DNA from: Bordetella parapertussis
GTDB taxonomy: Bacteria; Pseudomonadota; Gammaproteobacteria; Burkholderiales; Burkholderiaceae_C
Reading direction: 5' to 3'
Length of the DNA: 12,661 nt
Assembly (NCBI GenBank): GCA_945900695.1
Contig: CAMDJU010000054.1
Span: 1 to 12,661 of the forward strand
Each line of letters opens with the position of its first letter. Positions within the stretch are counted from its first letter, which is position 1. The notes under the pieces were generated by a model that searched no databases, had not been told where the DNA came from, and saw only the letters and a list, made by a program, of their open reading frames with translations. Positions 6,381 to 12,661 of the stretch are shown in pieces. The position numbers and the translations under genes are program-made.

Positions 6381-6622
6381 CGGGCCTCCTGTTTGGGCGG
6401 GTCACTGGAGACTGCCCCGGTGCGCCCTTCAGCTTGGACACCCAACGGGTGCTGCCCGCCTTGGATGTGATGGCCCGTCACAGCCCCGTCATGCCGCGCA
6501 TCAAATTGGTGACTTCTGCAAAATGCGCCGCCCAAAACGATGCTGGCGCACCAAAACAATGCGCCAATACGGATCAATATGACATGCGTGTGACCATGGC
6601 GCTGTCTAACGGGCCCTAAATC
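6381..6622. other. Non-coding spacer between torF-1 terminator and the sigma54 promoter
   Basis: I see no convincing gene here. A 61-codon frame starting with TTG at 6434 has no ribosome-binding site or family resemblance and overlaps the candidate activator region. The only structure I can support is the repeat cluster at 6524-6566. Confidence 0.6.
6524..6566. promoter_or_regulatory. Candidate upstream activator region of the torF-2/glnK/amtB operon
   Basis: Three alternating elements occur: TGCGCC (6524-6529), TGGCGCA (6544-6550) and TGCGCCA (6560-6566). The last two are perfect 7-bp inverted arms around 9 nt. Overlapping them, CCAAAACGATGC (6532-6543) and CCAAAACAATGC (6551-6562) form an 11/12 direct repeat of period 19. 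The cluster is at about -108 to -150 from the inferred sigma54 start, where enhancer-type sites commonly lie. It does not match the canonical NtrC consensus well. Confidence 0.4.
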
Positions 6623-6637
6623 GCACCAAGTTGGCGA
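6623..6637. promoter_or_regulatory. NtrC-like half-matching site
   Basis: GCAC-N5-TGGCGA compares with the enterobacterial NtrC consensus GCAC-N5-TGGTGC, matching 8 of 10 fixed bases. Its centre is only about 44 nt upstream of the inferred start, closer than most sigma54 enhancers. It may therefore be a weak or secondary site, or chance. Confidence 0.35.
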
Positions 6638-6647
6638 AAAAAGCGGG

Positions 6648-6663
6648 TGGCACAAAGTCTGCT
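6648..6663 (+). promoter_or_regulatory. Sigma54 (RpoN) promoter of torF-2/glnK/amtB
   Basis: TGGCACAAAGTCTGCT matches the consensus TGGCACGN4TTGCW at all but two fixed positions, with the invariant GG (6649-6650) and GC (6661-6662) separated by exactly 10 nt. The predicted start is near 6674, giving a leader of about 22 nt that contains the Shine-Dalgarno of torF-2. A sigma54 promoter is what is expected for a nitrogen-controlled glnK-amtB operon. Confidence 0.8.
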
Positions 6664-6695
6664 AACAAGGGTTTCACCTTACTTTGGAGAAACCC

Positions 6696-7493
6696 ATGAA
6701 AAAACCAGCTTTGACACTGATCACCTTGGTTTTGGCCAGCAGCGCCGCCGTTGCCCAAACCGCAGCGCCTGCAGCCCCAGAGCCCGCCAGCACGCTCAGC
6801 TTCAATGTGGGGGTGGTCACCGACTACCGCTACCGTGGTATTTCCCAATCCAGCCGCAACCCGGCAGTGCAAATCGGTGCCGACTACGCGCACAAGAGCG
6901 GTTTCTACATTGGCGCATGGCACTCCACCATTCAGTGGATCACCGACAACAGCGTGGTGGCGAAGGCCACCACTGTCAAAGGTGCGGGCGAACTCGACAT
7001 CTACGGTGGCTACAAGGGTGAGATCGTCAAAGGTTTGGGTTTCGATGTGGGCATGCTGCGCTACGAATACCTGGGCAACACCTTGGAAGACACCGGTGGC
7101 ACCAAATACGGCATCTATGACAACGCCAACACCACCGAGGTGTATGGCGCTTTGAGCTACGGCATGTTCACGGCCAAGTACTCTTTCTCCACCACGCCCT
7201 TGTTCGGCTATCTCAAATCACAAGGCAGCGGTTACTTGGACTTGAGCGCCAACGTTGATTTGGGCAACGGCCTGTCCGTGGTGCCGCATTTTGGCGCGCA
7301 GTCGGTGGCCAATGTGCCTGTCGCCGCCTACAACGATTACAGCATCACCTTGAACAAAGACTTTGGCAATGGCGTGGTGGCTTCGCTGGCCTATATCACC
7401 ACCAACGCCGATAAAACCAATTACGCCCGCCCCATCGACAGCAAGTTTTTGGGTGAGTCGACCGGCGTGATCGGCATCAAGTACACGTTCTAA
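6696..7493 (+). CDS. TorF family putative outer-membrane porin, copy 2 (265 aa), first gene of the glnK-amtB operon
   Basis: This is a paralogue of the upstream gene and a probable outer-membrane beta-barrel. It has a signal peptide MKKPALTLITLVLASSAAVA, then an Ala/Pro stretch and the shared block GVVTDYRYRGISQS. DYAHKSGFYIGAWHST, LRYEYLGNTLE, LFGYLKSQGSGYLDLSANV and a C-terminal Phe (GIKYTF) follow. The ATG at 6696 has GGAG 6 nt upstream; the TTG at 6684 is part of that site and is rejected as a start. glnK follows after 27 nt with no terminator, and a sigma54 promoter sits just upstream, so co-transcription with glnK and amtB is likely. I infer that it admits ammonium or another small nitrogen compound across the outer membrane under nitrogen limitation; the family's substrate is not established. 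Confidence 0.9.
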   Translation: MKKPALTLITLVLASSAAVAQTAAPAAPEPASTLSFNVGVVTDYRYRGISQSSRNPAVQIGADYAHKSGFYIGAWHSTIQWITDNSVVAKATTVKGAGELDIYGGYKGEIVKGLGFDVGMLRYEYLGNTLEDTGGTKYGIYDNANTTEVYGALSYGMFTAKYSFSTTPLFGYLKSQGSGYLDLSANVDLGNGLSVVPHFGAQSVANVPVAAYNDYSITLNKDFGNGVVASLAYITTNADKTNYARPIDSKFLGESTGVIGIKYTF

Positions 7494-7859
<366 letters not shown>

Positions 7860-7895
7860 GCCGCAGCACCACGAACCCCACAGAAAGCCAACATC

Positions 7896-9371
7896 ATGAA
7901 AAACTTCTTTGCCTCTCTTTTGCTGGGCTTGAGCCTGCTGACGGTGACGTCCGCGGCCTTGGCCCAAACCCCTGCCCCAGCAGCGCCGGCCGCTGCCGAG
8001 GCGGCCGCCCCCGCGGCGGCAGCACCGGCTGCTGAAACCGCCGCACCTGCAGCGGCACCTGTGCCCAACAAAGGCGATACGGCCTGGATGACCGTGGCCA
8101 CCTTGTTGGTGATCCTCATGACCATCCCCGGCTTGGCGCTGTTCTATGGCGGTTTGGTGCGCTCTAAAAACATGCTGTCGGTACTGATGCAGGTGTTTGT
8201 CGTGACCTCCATGATTTACGTCTTGTGGGTGTTGTACGGCTACACCGTTGCATTCACGGGTGGCAGTCCGTTCATTGGCGGGCTGGACAAGTTGTTCCTC
8301 AAGGGCATCACGCCCGACTCGGTGGCCGCCACCTTCAGCAAAGGCGTGGTCATCCCTGAGCTGTCGTTTGTCGCCTTCCAAGCCACTTTTGCGGCCATCA
8401 CCTGCTGCTTGATCGTGGGCTCGTTTGCCGAGCGCATGAAGTTTTCTGCGGTGTTGTTGTTTTGCGCCCTTTGGTTCACCTTCAGCTACCTGCCCATCGC
8501 CCACATGGTGTGGTACTGGGACGGCCCCGATGCGATCACCGATGAGAAAACCCTCGAGACCGTCACCGCCGCTGCCGGCTGGTTGTGGGCCAAGGGCGCG
8601 CTCGACTTCGCGGGTGGCACCGTGGTGCACATCAACGCCGGTGTGGCTGGTTTGGTCGGCGCGTATGTGATTGGCAAGCGCGTGGGTTACGGCAAAGAAG
8701 CCATGGCCCCGCACAGCCTGACCCTGACCATGGTGGGCGCTGCCCTGCTGTGGGTGGGTTGGTTTGGCTTCAACGCTGGCTCCAACCTGGAAGCCAATGG
8801 CGTGACCGCCCTGGCCTTCATCAACACCTTGGTCGCCACCGCTGCCGCCACCCTGAGCTGGATCGCCGGTGAAGCCCTGGCCAAAGGCAAGGCATCCATG
8901 TTGGGCGCAGCTTCTGGCGCCGTGGCCGGCCTGGTGGCTGTGACCCCCGCTTGCGGTTTTGTCGGCCCCATGGGTGCCATCATCATTGGCTTGGTCGCAG
9001 GCTTGGTGTGCTTGTGGGGCGTGAGCGGCTTGAAGCGCATGCTCGGTGCCGACGACTCGCTGGACGTGTTTGGCGTACACGGCGTGGGCGGCATTGTGGG
9101 CGCCTTGCTCACCGGTGTGTTCGCTGCCCCCTCGCTGGGCGGCACGGGCATCTTTGATTACGTGGCCAATGCAGCCTCGCCCGACTATTCCATTGCCGGC
9201 CAAGTTTGGGTCCAGTTCCAAGCCGTGGCCACCACCATCGTCTGGTCGGCCGTGGTCTCCTACATCGCCTACAAACTGGTCGACATGATCATCGGCTTGC
9301 GCGTCAGCGAAGAAGACGAGCGCGAAGGTTTGGACATCAGCGCCCACGGCGAGAGCGCCTACAACCGCTGA
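7896..9371 (+). CDS. amtB: Ammonium channel/transporter AmtB
   Basis: AmtB is a trimeric inner-membrane channel for ammonium. The 491 residues begin with a signal peptide (cleavage after SAALA, residue 23) and a 35-residue Ala/Pro-rich stretch at 24-58; the 11-helix core follows. Pore residues are all present: F165 and F292 (Phe gate), W206 of HMVW, D237, and the twin His H245 (GGTVVHINAG) and H395 (DVFGVHGVGG). Compared with E. coli AmtB as I recall it, there are about 19 extra residues between W206 and D237, as in many other Amt proteins. The C-terminal tail EEDEREGLDISAHGESAYN is the GlnK-docking segment and is intact. The unusual part is the long low-complexity periplasmic N terminus. The gene is the last of the operon and is followed by a strong terminator. 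Confidence 0.97.
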   Translation: MKNFFASLLLGLSLLTVTSAALAQTPAPAAPAAAEAAAPAAAAPAAETAAPAAAPVPNKGDTAWMTVATLLVILMTIPGLALFYGGLVRSKNMLSVLMQVFVVTSMIYVLWVLYGYTVAFTGGSPFIGGLDKLFLKGITPDSVAATFSKGVVIPELSFVAFQATFAAITCCLIVGSFAERMKFSAVLLFCALWFTFSYLPIAHMVWYWDGPDAITDEKTLETVTAAAGWLWAKGALDFAGGTVVHINAGVAGLVGAYVIGKRVGYGKEAMAPHSLTLTMVGAALLWVGWFGFNAGSNLEANGVTALAFINTLVATAAATLSWIAGEALAKGKASMLGAASGAVAGLVAVTPACGFVGPMGAIIIGLVAGLVCLWGVSGLKRMLGADDSLDVFGVHGVGGIVGALLTGVFAAPSLGGTGIFDYVANAASPDYSIAGQVWVQFQAVATTIVWSAVVSYIAYKLVDMIIGLRVSEEDEREGLDISAHGESAYNR

Positions 9372-9404
9372 TTGACCCGTTTCCTGTCAAGTCTCCAATG
9401 GTTC

Positions 9405-9435
9405 ACCCGCCGCGCGCAAGCCCGGCGGGTTTTTT
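9405..9435 (+). terminator. Intrinsic terminator of the torF-2/glnK/amtB operon
   Basis: ACCCGCCG and CGGCGGGT form a perfect 8-bp stem around a 10-nt loop, followed by a run of six T (9430-9435, including the last stem base). It begins 33 nt after the amtB stop. Confidence 0.93.
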
Positions 9436-9566
9436 CATGTGCGCTTGGCATGCGCATTCCCCAAGCACGATGTACAGCGTCACTTTGCAGGGGCACCCAG
9501 CTTGCTTGCTGGCGCGGGCAGGCCCAAACCCAGGGACAATGCACGCACTTTGACCCAGGAGACGGC

Positions 9567-10442
9567 ATGACGCTGCGATTGAGCCACCAAGACATGGTTT
9601 GTGAACTCCGCCCCGACCTGGGCGGCTGCATCGCGGGTTTGTGGCTGGGGGGCGTGCCCATCTTGCGCTCCACCCCAGGCGATCAACTGCACAGCGTGCG
9701 CGCCTCGGGCTGCTACCCCTTGGTGCCATTTTCCAACCGCATCGCCCAGGCCAAACTGGTGTGGAACGGCACCAGCCACCCGCTGGTGCGCAACTTCAAC
9801 GACGAGCCCCACGCCATCCACGGGGTGGGTTGGCAGCGGCCCTGGACGGTGTTGGACCAAACCGAGCACACCGCATTGATCAGCTACGAGCACAGACCCG
9901 ACAGCCATTGGCCATTTGCCTTTGACGTGTCGCAGGCCTTTGCGCTGCAAGGCCAAAGTTTGCAAATCAGCCTGTCGATCACCAACCAATCGGCCCAGCC
10001 CGCGCCGGTGGGCCTGGGCTGGCACCCGTACTTCGCCAAACGTGCGGGCAGCCACATTCGCTTTGCCGCCACCGGCTTGTGGGAGATGGGCGAAGACAAA
10101 CTCCCCACCTTGCGCCGCGCGGCCCCAGGCTTGGACATCGACTGCAAGCATTTGCGCATCGACAACTGCTTTGATGGCTGGGACGGTCTGGCCTATTTGA
10201 ACGATGACCTGCTGCACACCCGCATCGAGGCCAACTTGCAGCATCTGGTGGTCTACACCCATGCGGACTTGGACGTGGTGGCCATCGAGCCCGTCAGCCA
10301 TGTCAACAATGCTTTGCACCTGTCCAGCCACAGCGCGACCCAGTTGCGCGGCGTCGATCAGGCCGACCCCTTGGGCTTGCGGGTGGCCCAGCCGGGCGAG
10401 TCGTACGGTGTGCAAATGACCATTTCAGCGCAACACGCCTAA
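9567..10442 (+). CDS. Aldose 1-epimerase family protein (galactose mutarotase-like), 291 aa
   Basis: The family interconverts alpha and beta anomers of free or phosphorylated aldoses in the cytoplasm. Catalytic features of the galactose-mutarotase fold are present: NR at 57-58, His85 in PHAIHGVGW, His153 in LGWHPYF (acid) and Glu241 in VVAIEPVSHVNNAL (base). The ATG at 9567-9569 is chosen because AGGAG lies 5 nt upstream. The frame is open back to 9372, but that stretch runs over the amtB terminator and lacks family similarity. Length is slightly below that of classical GalM (about 340), closer to the shorter YeaD/LacX-like branches, so the true substrate may be a sugar phosphate and I leave the symbol empty. 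A possible -10 element (GACAAT at 9535-9540) has no matching -35. The gene is followed by a 197-nt gap before glcE. Confidence 0.88.
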   Translation: MTLRLSHQDMVCELRPDLGGCIAGLWLGGVPILRSTPGDQLHSVRASGCYPLVPFSNRIAQAKLVWNGTSHPLVRNFNDEPHAIHGVGWQRPWTVLDQTEHTALISYEHRPDSHWPFAFDVSQAFALQGQSLQISLSITNQSAQPAPVGLGWHPYFAKRAGSHIRFAATGLWEMGEDKLPTLRRAAPGLDIDCKHLRIDNCFDGWDGLAYLNDDLLHTRIEANLQHLVVYTHADLDVVAIEPVSHVNNALHLSSHSATQLRGVDQADPLGLRVAQPGESYGVQMTISAQHA

Positions 10443-10537
10443 GCGTTCGCAGAGGTCCGGTGCAGTCTTTGTCGGCGGCCAATGCGCGCAATGTGGCTTA
10501 TCGGTGGATGATCAAGGCGTGGCCGCAAGAAACGCAG

Positions 10538-10571
10538 AACAGCCCTGTACGCCTGAGAACTCAGCGCTGTT
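10538..10571. other. Nested inverted repeats in the spacer before glcE
   Basis: AACAGC (10538-10543) and GCTGTT (10566-10571) are inverted arms enclosing CTGAG-AA-CTCAG (10553-10564). A T-run does not follow, so it is not a clear terminator for the epimerase gene. It may be a binding region or chance. Confidence 0.3.
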
Positions 10572-10592
10572 GCTGCGATCCACGCCACCATG

Positions 10593-10612
10593 CGCCATCA
10601 GGATTGATGGCG
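10593..10612. promoter_or_regulatory. Candidate operator dyad at the glcE promoter
   Basis: CGCCATCA and TGATGGCG are perfect 8-bp inverted arms around GGAT. No T-run follows. The right arm overlaps the inferred -35 hexamer (TTGATG, 10604-10609) of the glcE promoter, a position suited to a repressor or other regulator of the glycolate genes. Confidence 0.5.
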
Positions 10613-10633
10613 TTCCAGGGGCGCGGCTAACAT
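10604..10633 (+). promoter_or_regulatory. Possible glcEF promoter giving a leaderless mRNA
   Basis: TTGATG (4 of 6 to TTGACA) is followed after 18 bp by TAACAT (10628-10633, 4 of 6 to TATAAT). With the usual 7-nt distance, transcription would start exactly at the A of the glcE ATG, where no Shine-Dalgarno is seen. Two 4/6 hexamers are weak evidence. Confidence 0.4.
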
Positions 10634-10639
10634 GTCGCC

Positions 10640-11785
10640 ATGCAAGCCCCATTGACCACCTGGATCGAGCAGATCAACGCCGCCGCCCGCCACGGCCACA
10701 CCTTGGCCATCCAAGGCGGCAACAGCAAACACTTTTACGGCTCAGCTGCGCACAGCGACGCGGTGTTGGACACCCGTGCGCACAGCGGCATCGTCAGCTA
10801 CGAGCCCAGCGAGTTGGTGGTCACCGTGCGTTGTGGCACGTCTTTGGCTGAATTGGAAGCCGTGTTGGCCGAGCAAGGCCAGTGCTTGGCGTTCGAGCCG
10901 CCGCACTTTTATGTTGACGGTCAAAGCCACGCCACCTTGGGCGGTATGGTCGCGTGCGGCTTGGCGGGCCCAGCCCGTGCAGTGGCTGGCGGCGTGCGCG
11001 ACCATGTGCTGGGCGTGCAAATGCTCAACGGCAAAGGCGAGTGGCTCACTTTTGGTGGGCAGGTGATGAAAAACGTGGCGGGCTACGATGTGTCGCGTGT
11101 GTTGGCTGGCAGCATGGGCACTTTGGGTGTGCTGACCGATGTGTCGCTCAAAGTCTTGCCCCAAGCACCGGCCGAGGTCACGCTGGCCTGTCACTTGCCA
11201 CAGGCAGAGGCCCTGGCCTTGCTGCACCGCTGGGGCGCACAACCCTTGCCCTTGAACGCCAGTTGCTGGGTGCACGACACCACGGCACAACCCGCGCAAG
11301 AGATGTTGTTTGTGCGCTTGCGTGGCGCGGTGGCAGCGGTGGATGCCGCTCTGCCGCGCATGTGTGCTGATGTGGCCGCTTTGGGCGGGAAGGCCGCAGC
11401 CATTGACCAGACGCAGGCCTTGGCCGATTGGTCGGCGTGCCGCGATCAACGCCTGCCTTTTTTCATGCCCCCTGCGCCAGAGATGGCGCTGTGGCGCTTG
11501 AGCCTGCCGCAAACCGCGCCGGTGCTGGACCTGACCTATTTGCCGCTGATCGAGTGGCACGGCGGTTTGCGCTGGCTGTGGGCGCCGTTGTCGGCCACTG
11601 CAGAATTGCGCGGCGTTGCAGCCCAAGCTGGCGGCCACGCCACGCTGTTTCGCGCTCCCCCAAACGCTGTTGGCGAGCTGCCAGCGGTGTTCTCGCCCTT
11701 GCCAGTGGCGCAACAACGCATCCAACACGAACTGCAAAAACAATTTGACCCGCACGGTGTGTTCAACACCGGTCGAATGGCCTGA
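10640..11785 (+). CDS. glcE: Glycolate oxidase FAD-binding subunit GlcE
   Basis: With GlcD and GlcF, GlcE forms the membrane-associated glycolate oxidase (dehydrogenase) that converts glycolate to glyoxylate, allowing growth on glycolate. The 381 residues show an FAD-binding_4 (PCMH-type) fold. This includes QGGNSKHFYG at 25-34, PSELVVTVRCGTSLAELEAVL at 56-76 and TLGGMVACGLAGPAR at 99-113. KNVAGYDVSRVLAGSMGTLG follows at 144-163, and a C-terminal FDPHGVFNTGRM gives the family ending. Length is normal. The ATG at 10640 is the first in frame; no ribosome-binding site precedes it. glcF follows after a 10-nt gap, so the two form an operon. glcD, often the gene just upstream of glcE, is replaced here by an aldose epimerase gene and must be encoded elsewhere if the enzyme is complete. 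Confidence 0.94.
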   Translation: MQAPLTTWIEQINAAARHGHTLAIQGGNSKHFYGSAAHSDAVLDTRAHSGIVSYEPSELVVTVRCGTSLAELEAVLAEQGQCLAFEPPHFYVDGQSHATLGGMVACGLAGPARAVAGGVRDHVLGVQMLNGKGEWLTFGGQVMKNVAGYDVSRVLAGSMGTLGVLTDVSLKVLPQAPAEVTLACHLPQAEALALLHRWGAQPLPLNASCWVHDTTAQPAQEMLFVRLRGAVAAVDAALPRMCADVAALGGKAAAIDQTQALADWSACRDQRLPFFMPPAPEMALWRLSLPQTAPVLDLTYLPLIEWHGGLRWLWAPLSATAELRGVAAQAGGHATLFRAPPNAVGELPAVFSPLPVAQQRIQHELQKQFDPHGVFNTGRMA

Positions 11786-11795
11786 GCTGAAAACC

Positions 11796-12661
11796 ATGCA
11801 AACCACCCTCGCCCCCGAATACCAAAACACCGCTGATGGCCAAGAGGCCGAAGCGATTTTGCGCAAATGTGTGCACTGCGGTTTTTGCACCGCCACCTGC
11901 CCCACCTACCAACTGCTGGGCGACGAGTTGGACGGCCCACGTGGGCGCATCTACCTCATCAAACAGGTGTTGGAAGGCGTGGAGCCCACCCGCGACACCC
12001 AGCTGCACCTGGACCGGTGCCTCACCTGCCGCAACTGCGAAACCACCTGTCCCAGCGGGGTGCAATATGGGCATTTGGTCGACATTGGCCGCAAGTTGGT
12101 CGACGAGAAAGTGCCCCGCCCCGCATCCGAGCAAGCCGTGCGTTGGGTCTTGAAAGAGGGCTTGTCCTCGCCCTTGTTTGCGCCTGCAATGAAGCTCGGC
12201 CAAAGCGTGCGGGCTTTGTTGCCCAGTAGCCTCAAAGCCAAGGTGCCCGAAGGCCGCAGCGCGGGTGCGTGGCCCACTAGCCATCATGCACGCAAGGTAT
12301 TGATGCTCGCCGGTTGTGTGCAGCCCAGCATGAGCCCCAACATCAACACTGCTACCGCACGGGTGTTGGACGCCTGTGGCATTCAAACCGTGGTCGAACC
12401 GCTGGCGGGTTGCTGCGGCGGCGTGAAGTTCCATTTGAACGACCAAGACGCGGCTCATGTCCAAATGAAGAACAACATCGACGCTTGGTGGCCGCATGTG
12501 GCCCAAGGCGTGGAGGCGATTGTGATGAACGCCTCGGGTTGTGGCGTCACGGTGAAAGACTATGGCCATATTTTTCGCCACGATGCGGCGTACGCAGAAA
12601 AAGCCGCCCGCATCAGCGAACTCACCAAAGACCTGAGCGAATTGCTGCCCCACTTGATGCC
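11796..12661 (+). CDS. glcF: Glycolate oxidase iron-sulfur subunit GlcF (3' end outside window)
   Basis: GlcF is the electron-transfer subunit of glycolate oxidase, passing electrons from the flavin subunits towards the respiratory chain at the membrane. The first 288 residues are present and the frame stays open to the end of the window. Two ferredoxin-type [4Fe-4S] motifs are clear: CVHCGFCTATCP (Cys 25, 28, 31, 35) and CLTCRNCETTCP (Cys 75, 78, 81, 85). A first CCG domain follows (MLAGCVQPSMSPN, then GCCGGVKFHLN at about 206-216 and NASGCG at about 246-251). The full protein is usually a little over 400 residues, so roughly a quarter to a third is missing. The ATG at 11796-11798 lies 10 nt after the glcE stop; the ribosome-binding site is weak (TGAGCTGA), in keeping with translational coupling to glcE. 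Confidence 0.95.
   Translation, partial: MQTTLAPEYQNTADGQEAEAILRKCVHCGFCTATCPTYQLLGDELDGPRGRIYLIKQVLEGVEPTRDTQLHLDRCLTCRNCETTCPSGVQYGHLVDIGRKLVDEKVPRPASEQAVRWVLKEGLSSPLFAPAMKLGQSVRALLPSSLKAKVPEGRSAGAWPTSHHARKVLMLAGCVQPSMSPNINTATARVLDACGIQTVVEPLAGCCGGVKFHLNDQDAAHVQMKNNIDAWWPHVAQGVEAIVMNASGCGVTVKDYGHIFRHDAAYAEKAARISELTKDLSELLPHLM

Noticed and set aside
6434-6619. 61-codon open frame in the torF spacer
   Set aside because: It starts with TTG, has no ribosome-binding site, resembles nothing known to me, and lies over the candidate activator region.
9372-9566. 65-residue N-terminal extension of the aldose epimerase
   Set aside because: It would begin at the amtB stop and run through the operon terminator, and it has no family similarity; AGGAG supports the ATG at 9567.
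10742-11905. 387-codon open frame opposite glcE and the start of glcF
   Set aside because: It is antisense to glcE, rich in His, Gln and Arg, without a signal, domain or ribosome-binding site.

Overview
The window looks like chromosomal DNA from a betaproteobacterium of the Burkholderiales, most likely Comamonadaceae. The reasons are moderate-to-high GC with alternating GC- and AT-richer intergenic spacers, the porin-PII-AmtB gene order, and the general style of the MetH, ComM and glycolate oxidase proteins. A closer placement, such as a Limnohabitans- or Rhodoferax-like organism, is only a guess. There is no sign of a phage, insertion sequence, CRISPR array, tRNA or rRNA. Every large gene belongs to a recognisable housekeeping or metabolic family, so I see no wholly new system. 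The most interesting material is regulatory.

Left part (1-3834). The window opens inside metH (cobalamin-dependent methionine synthase), which runs rightward to 1539. It converges on a 103-aa conserved-looking unknown gene. Further on is a tiny leftward gene for a secreted Ala/Lys/Glu-rich protein, with a clear terminator and an unusually structured leader. Next is a leftward MFS transporter whose central loop is a (Ser/Val-Pro)n tract encoded by a hexanucleotide repeat. Upstream of it lies comM (YifB, Mg-chelatase-like AAA+ helicase), also leftward.

Centre (5347-9435). comM diverges from a rightward block with two tandem paralogous TorF-family putative porins, then glnK (PII) and amtB (ammonium channel). 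The first porin has its own sigma70-type promoter and an intrinsic terminator. The second porin is preceded by a near-consensus sigma54 promoter with exact GG-N10-GC spacing. It sits 27 nt before glnK, which is 36 nt before amtB, and amtB ends in a strong intrinsic terminator. I infer a nitrogen-controlled operon that supplies an outer-membrane channel, the inner-membrane ammonium channel and its PII gate together. The non-coding stretch upstream of the sigma54 promoter contains repeated and inverted TGCGCC/GGCGCA elements that could be activator sites.

Right part (9567-12661). An aldose 1-epimerase-family gene is followed by glcE and glcF (glycolate oxidase FAD-binding and iron-sulfur subunits); glcF runs off the window. 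glcD is not next to them. A perfect 8-bp dyad overlaps the inferred -35 element of glcE, and the inferred start point coincides with the glcE ATG, suggesting a repressible, leaderless transcript.
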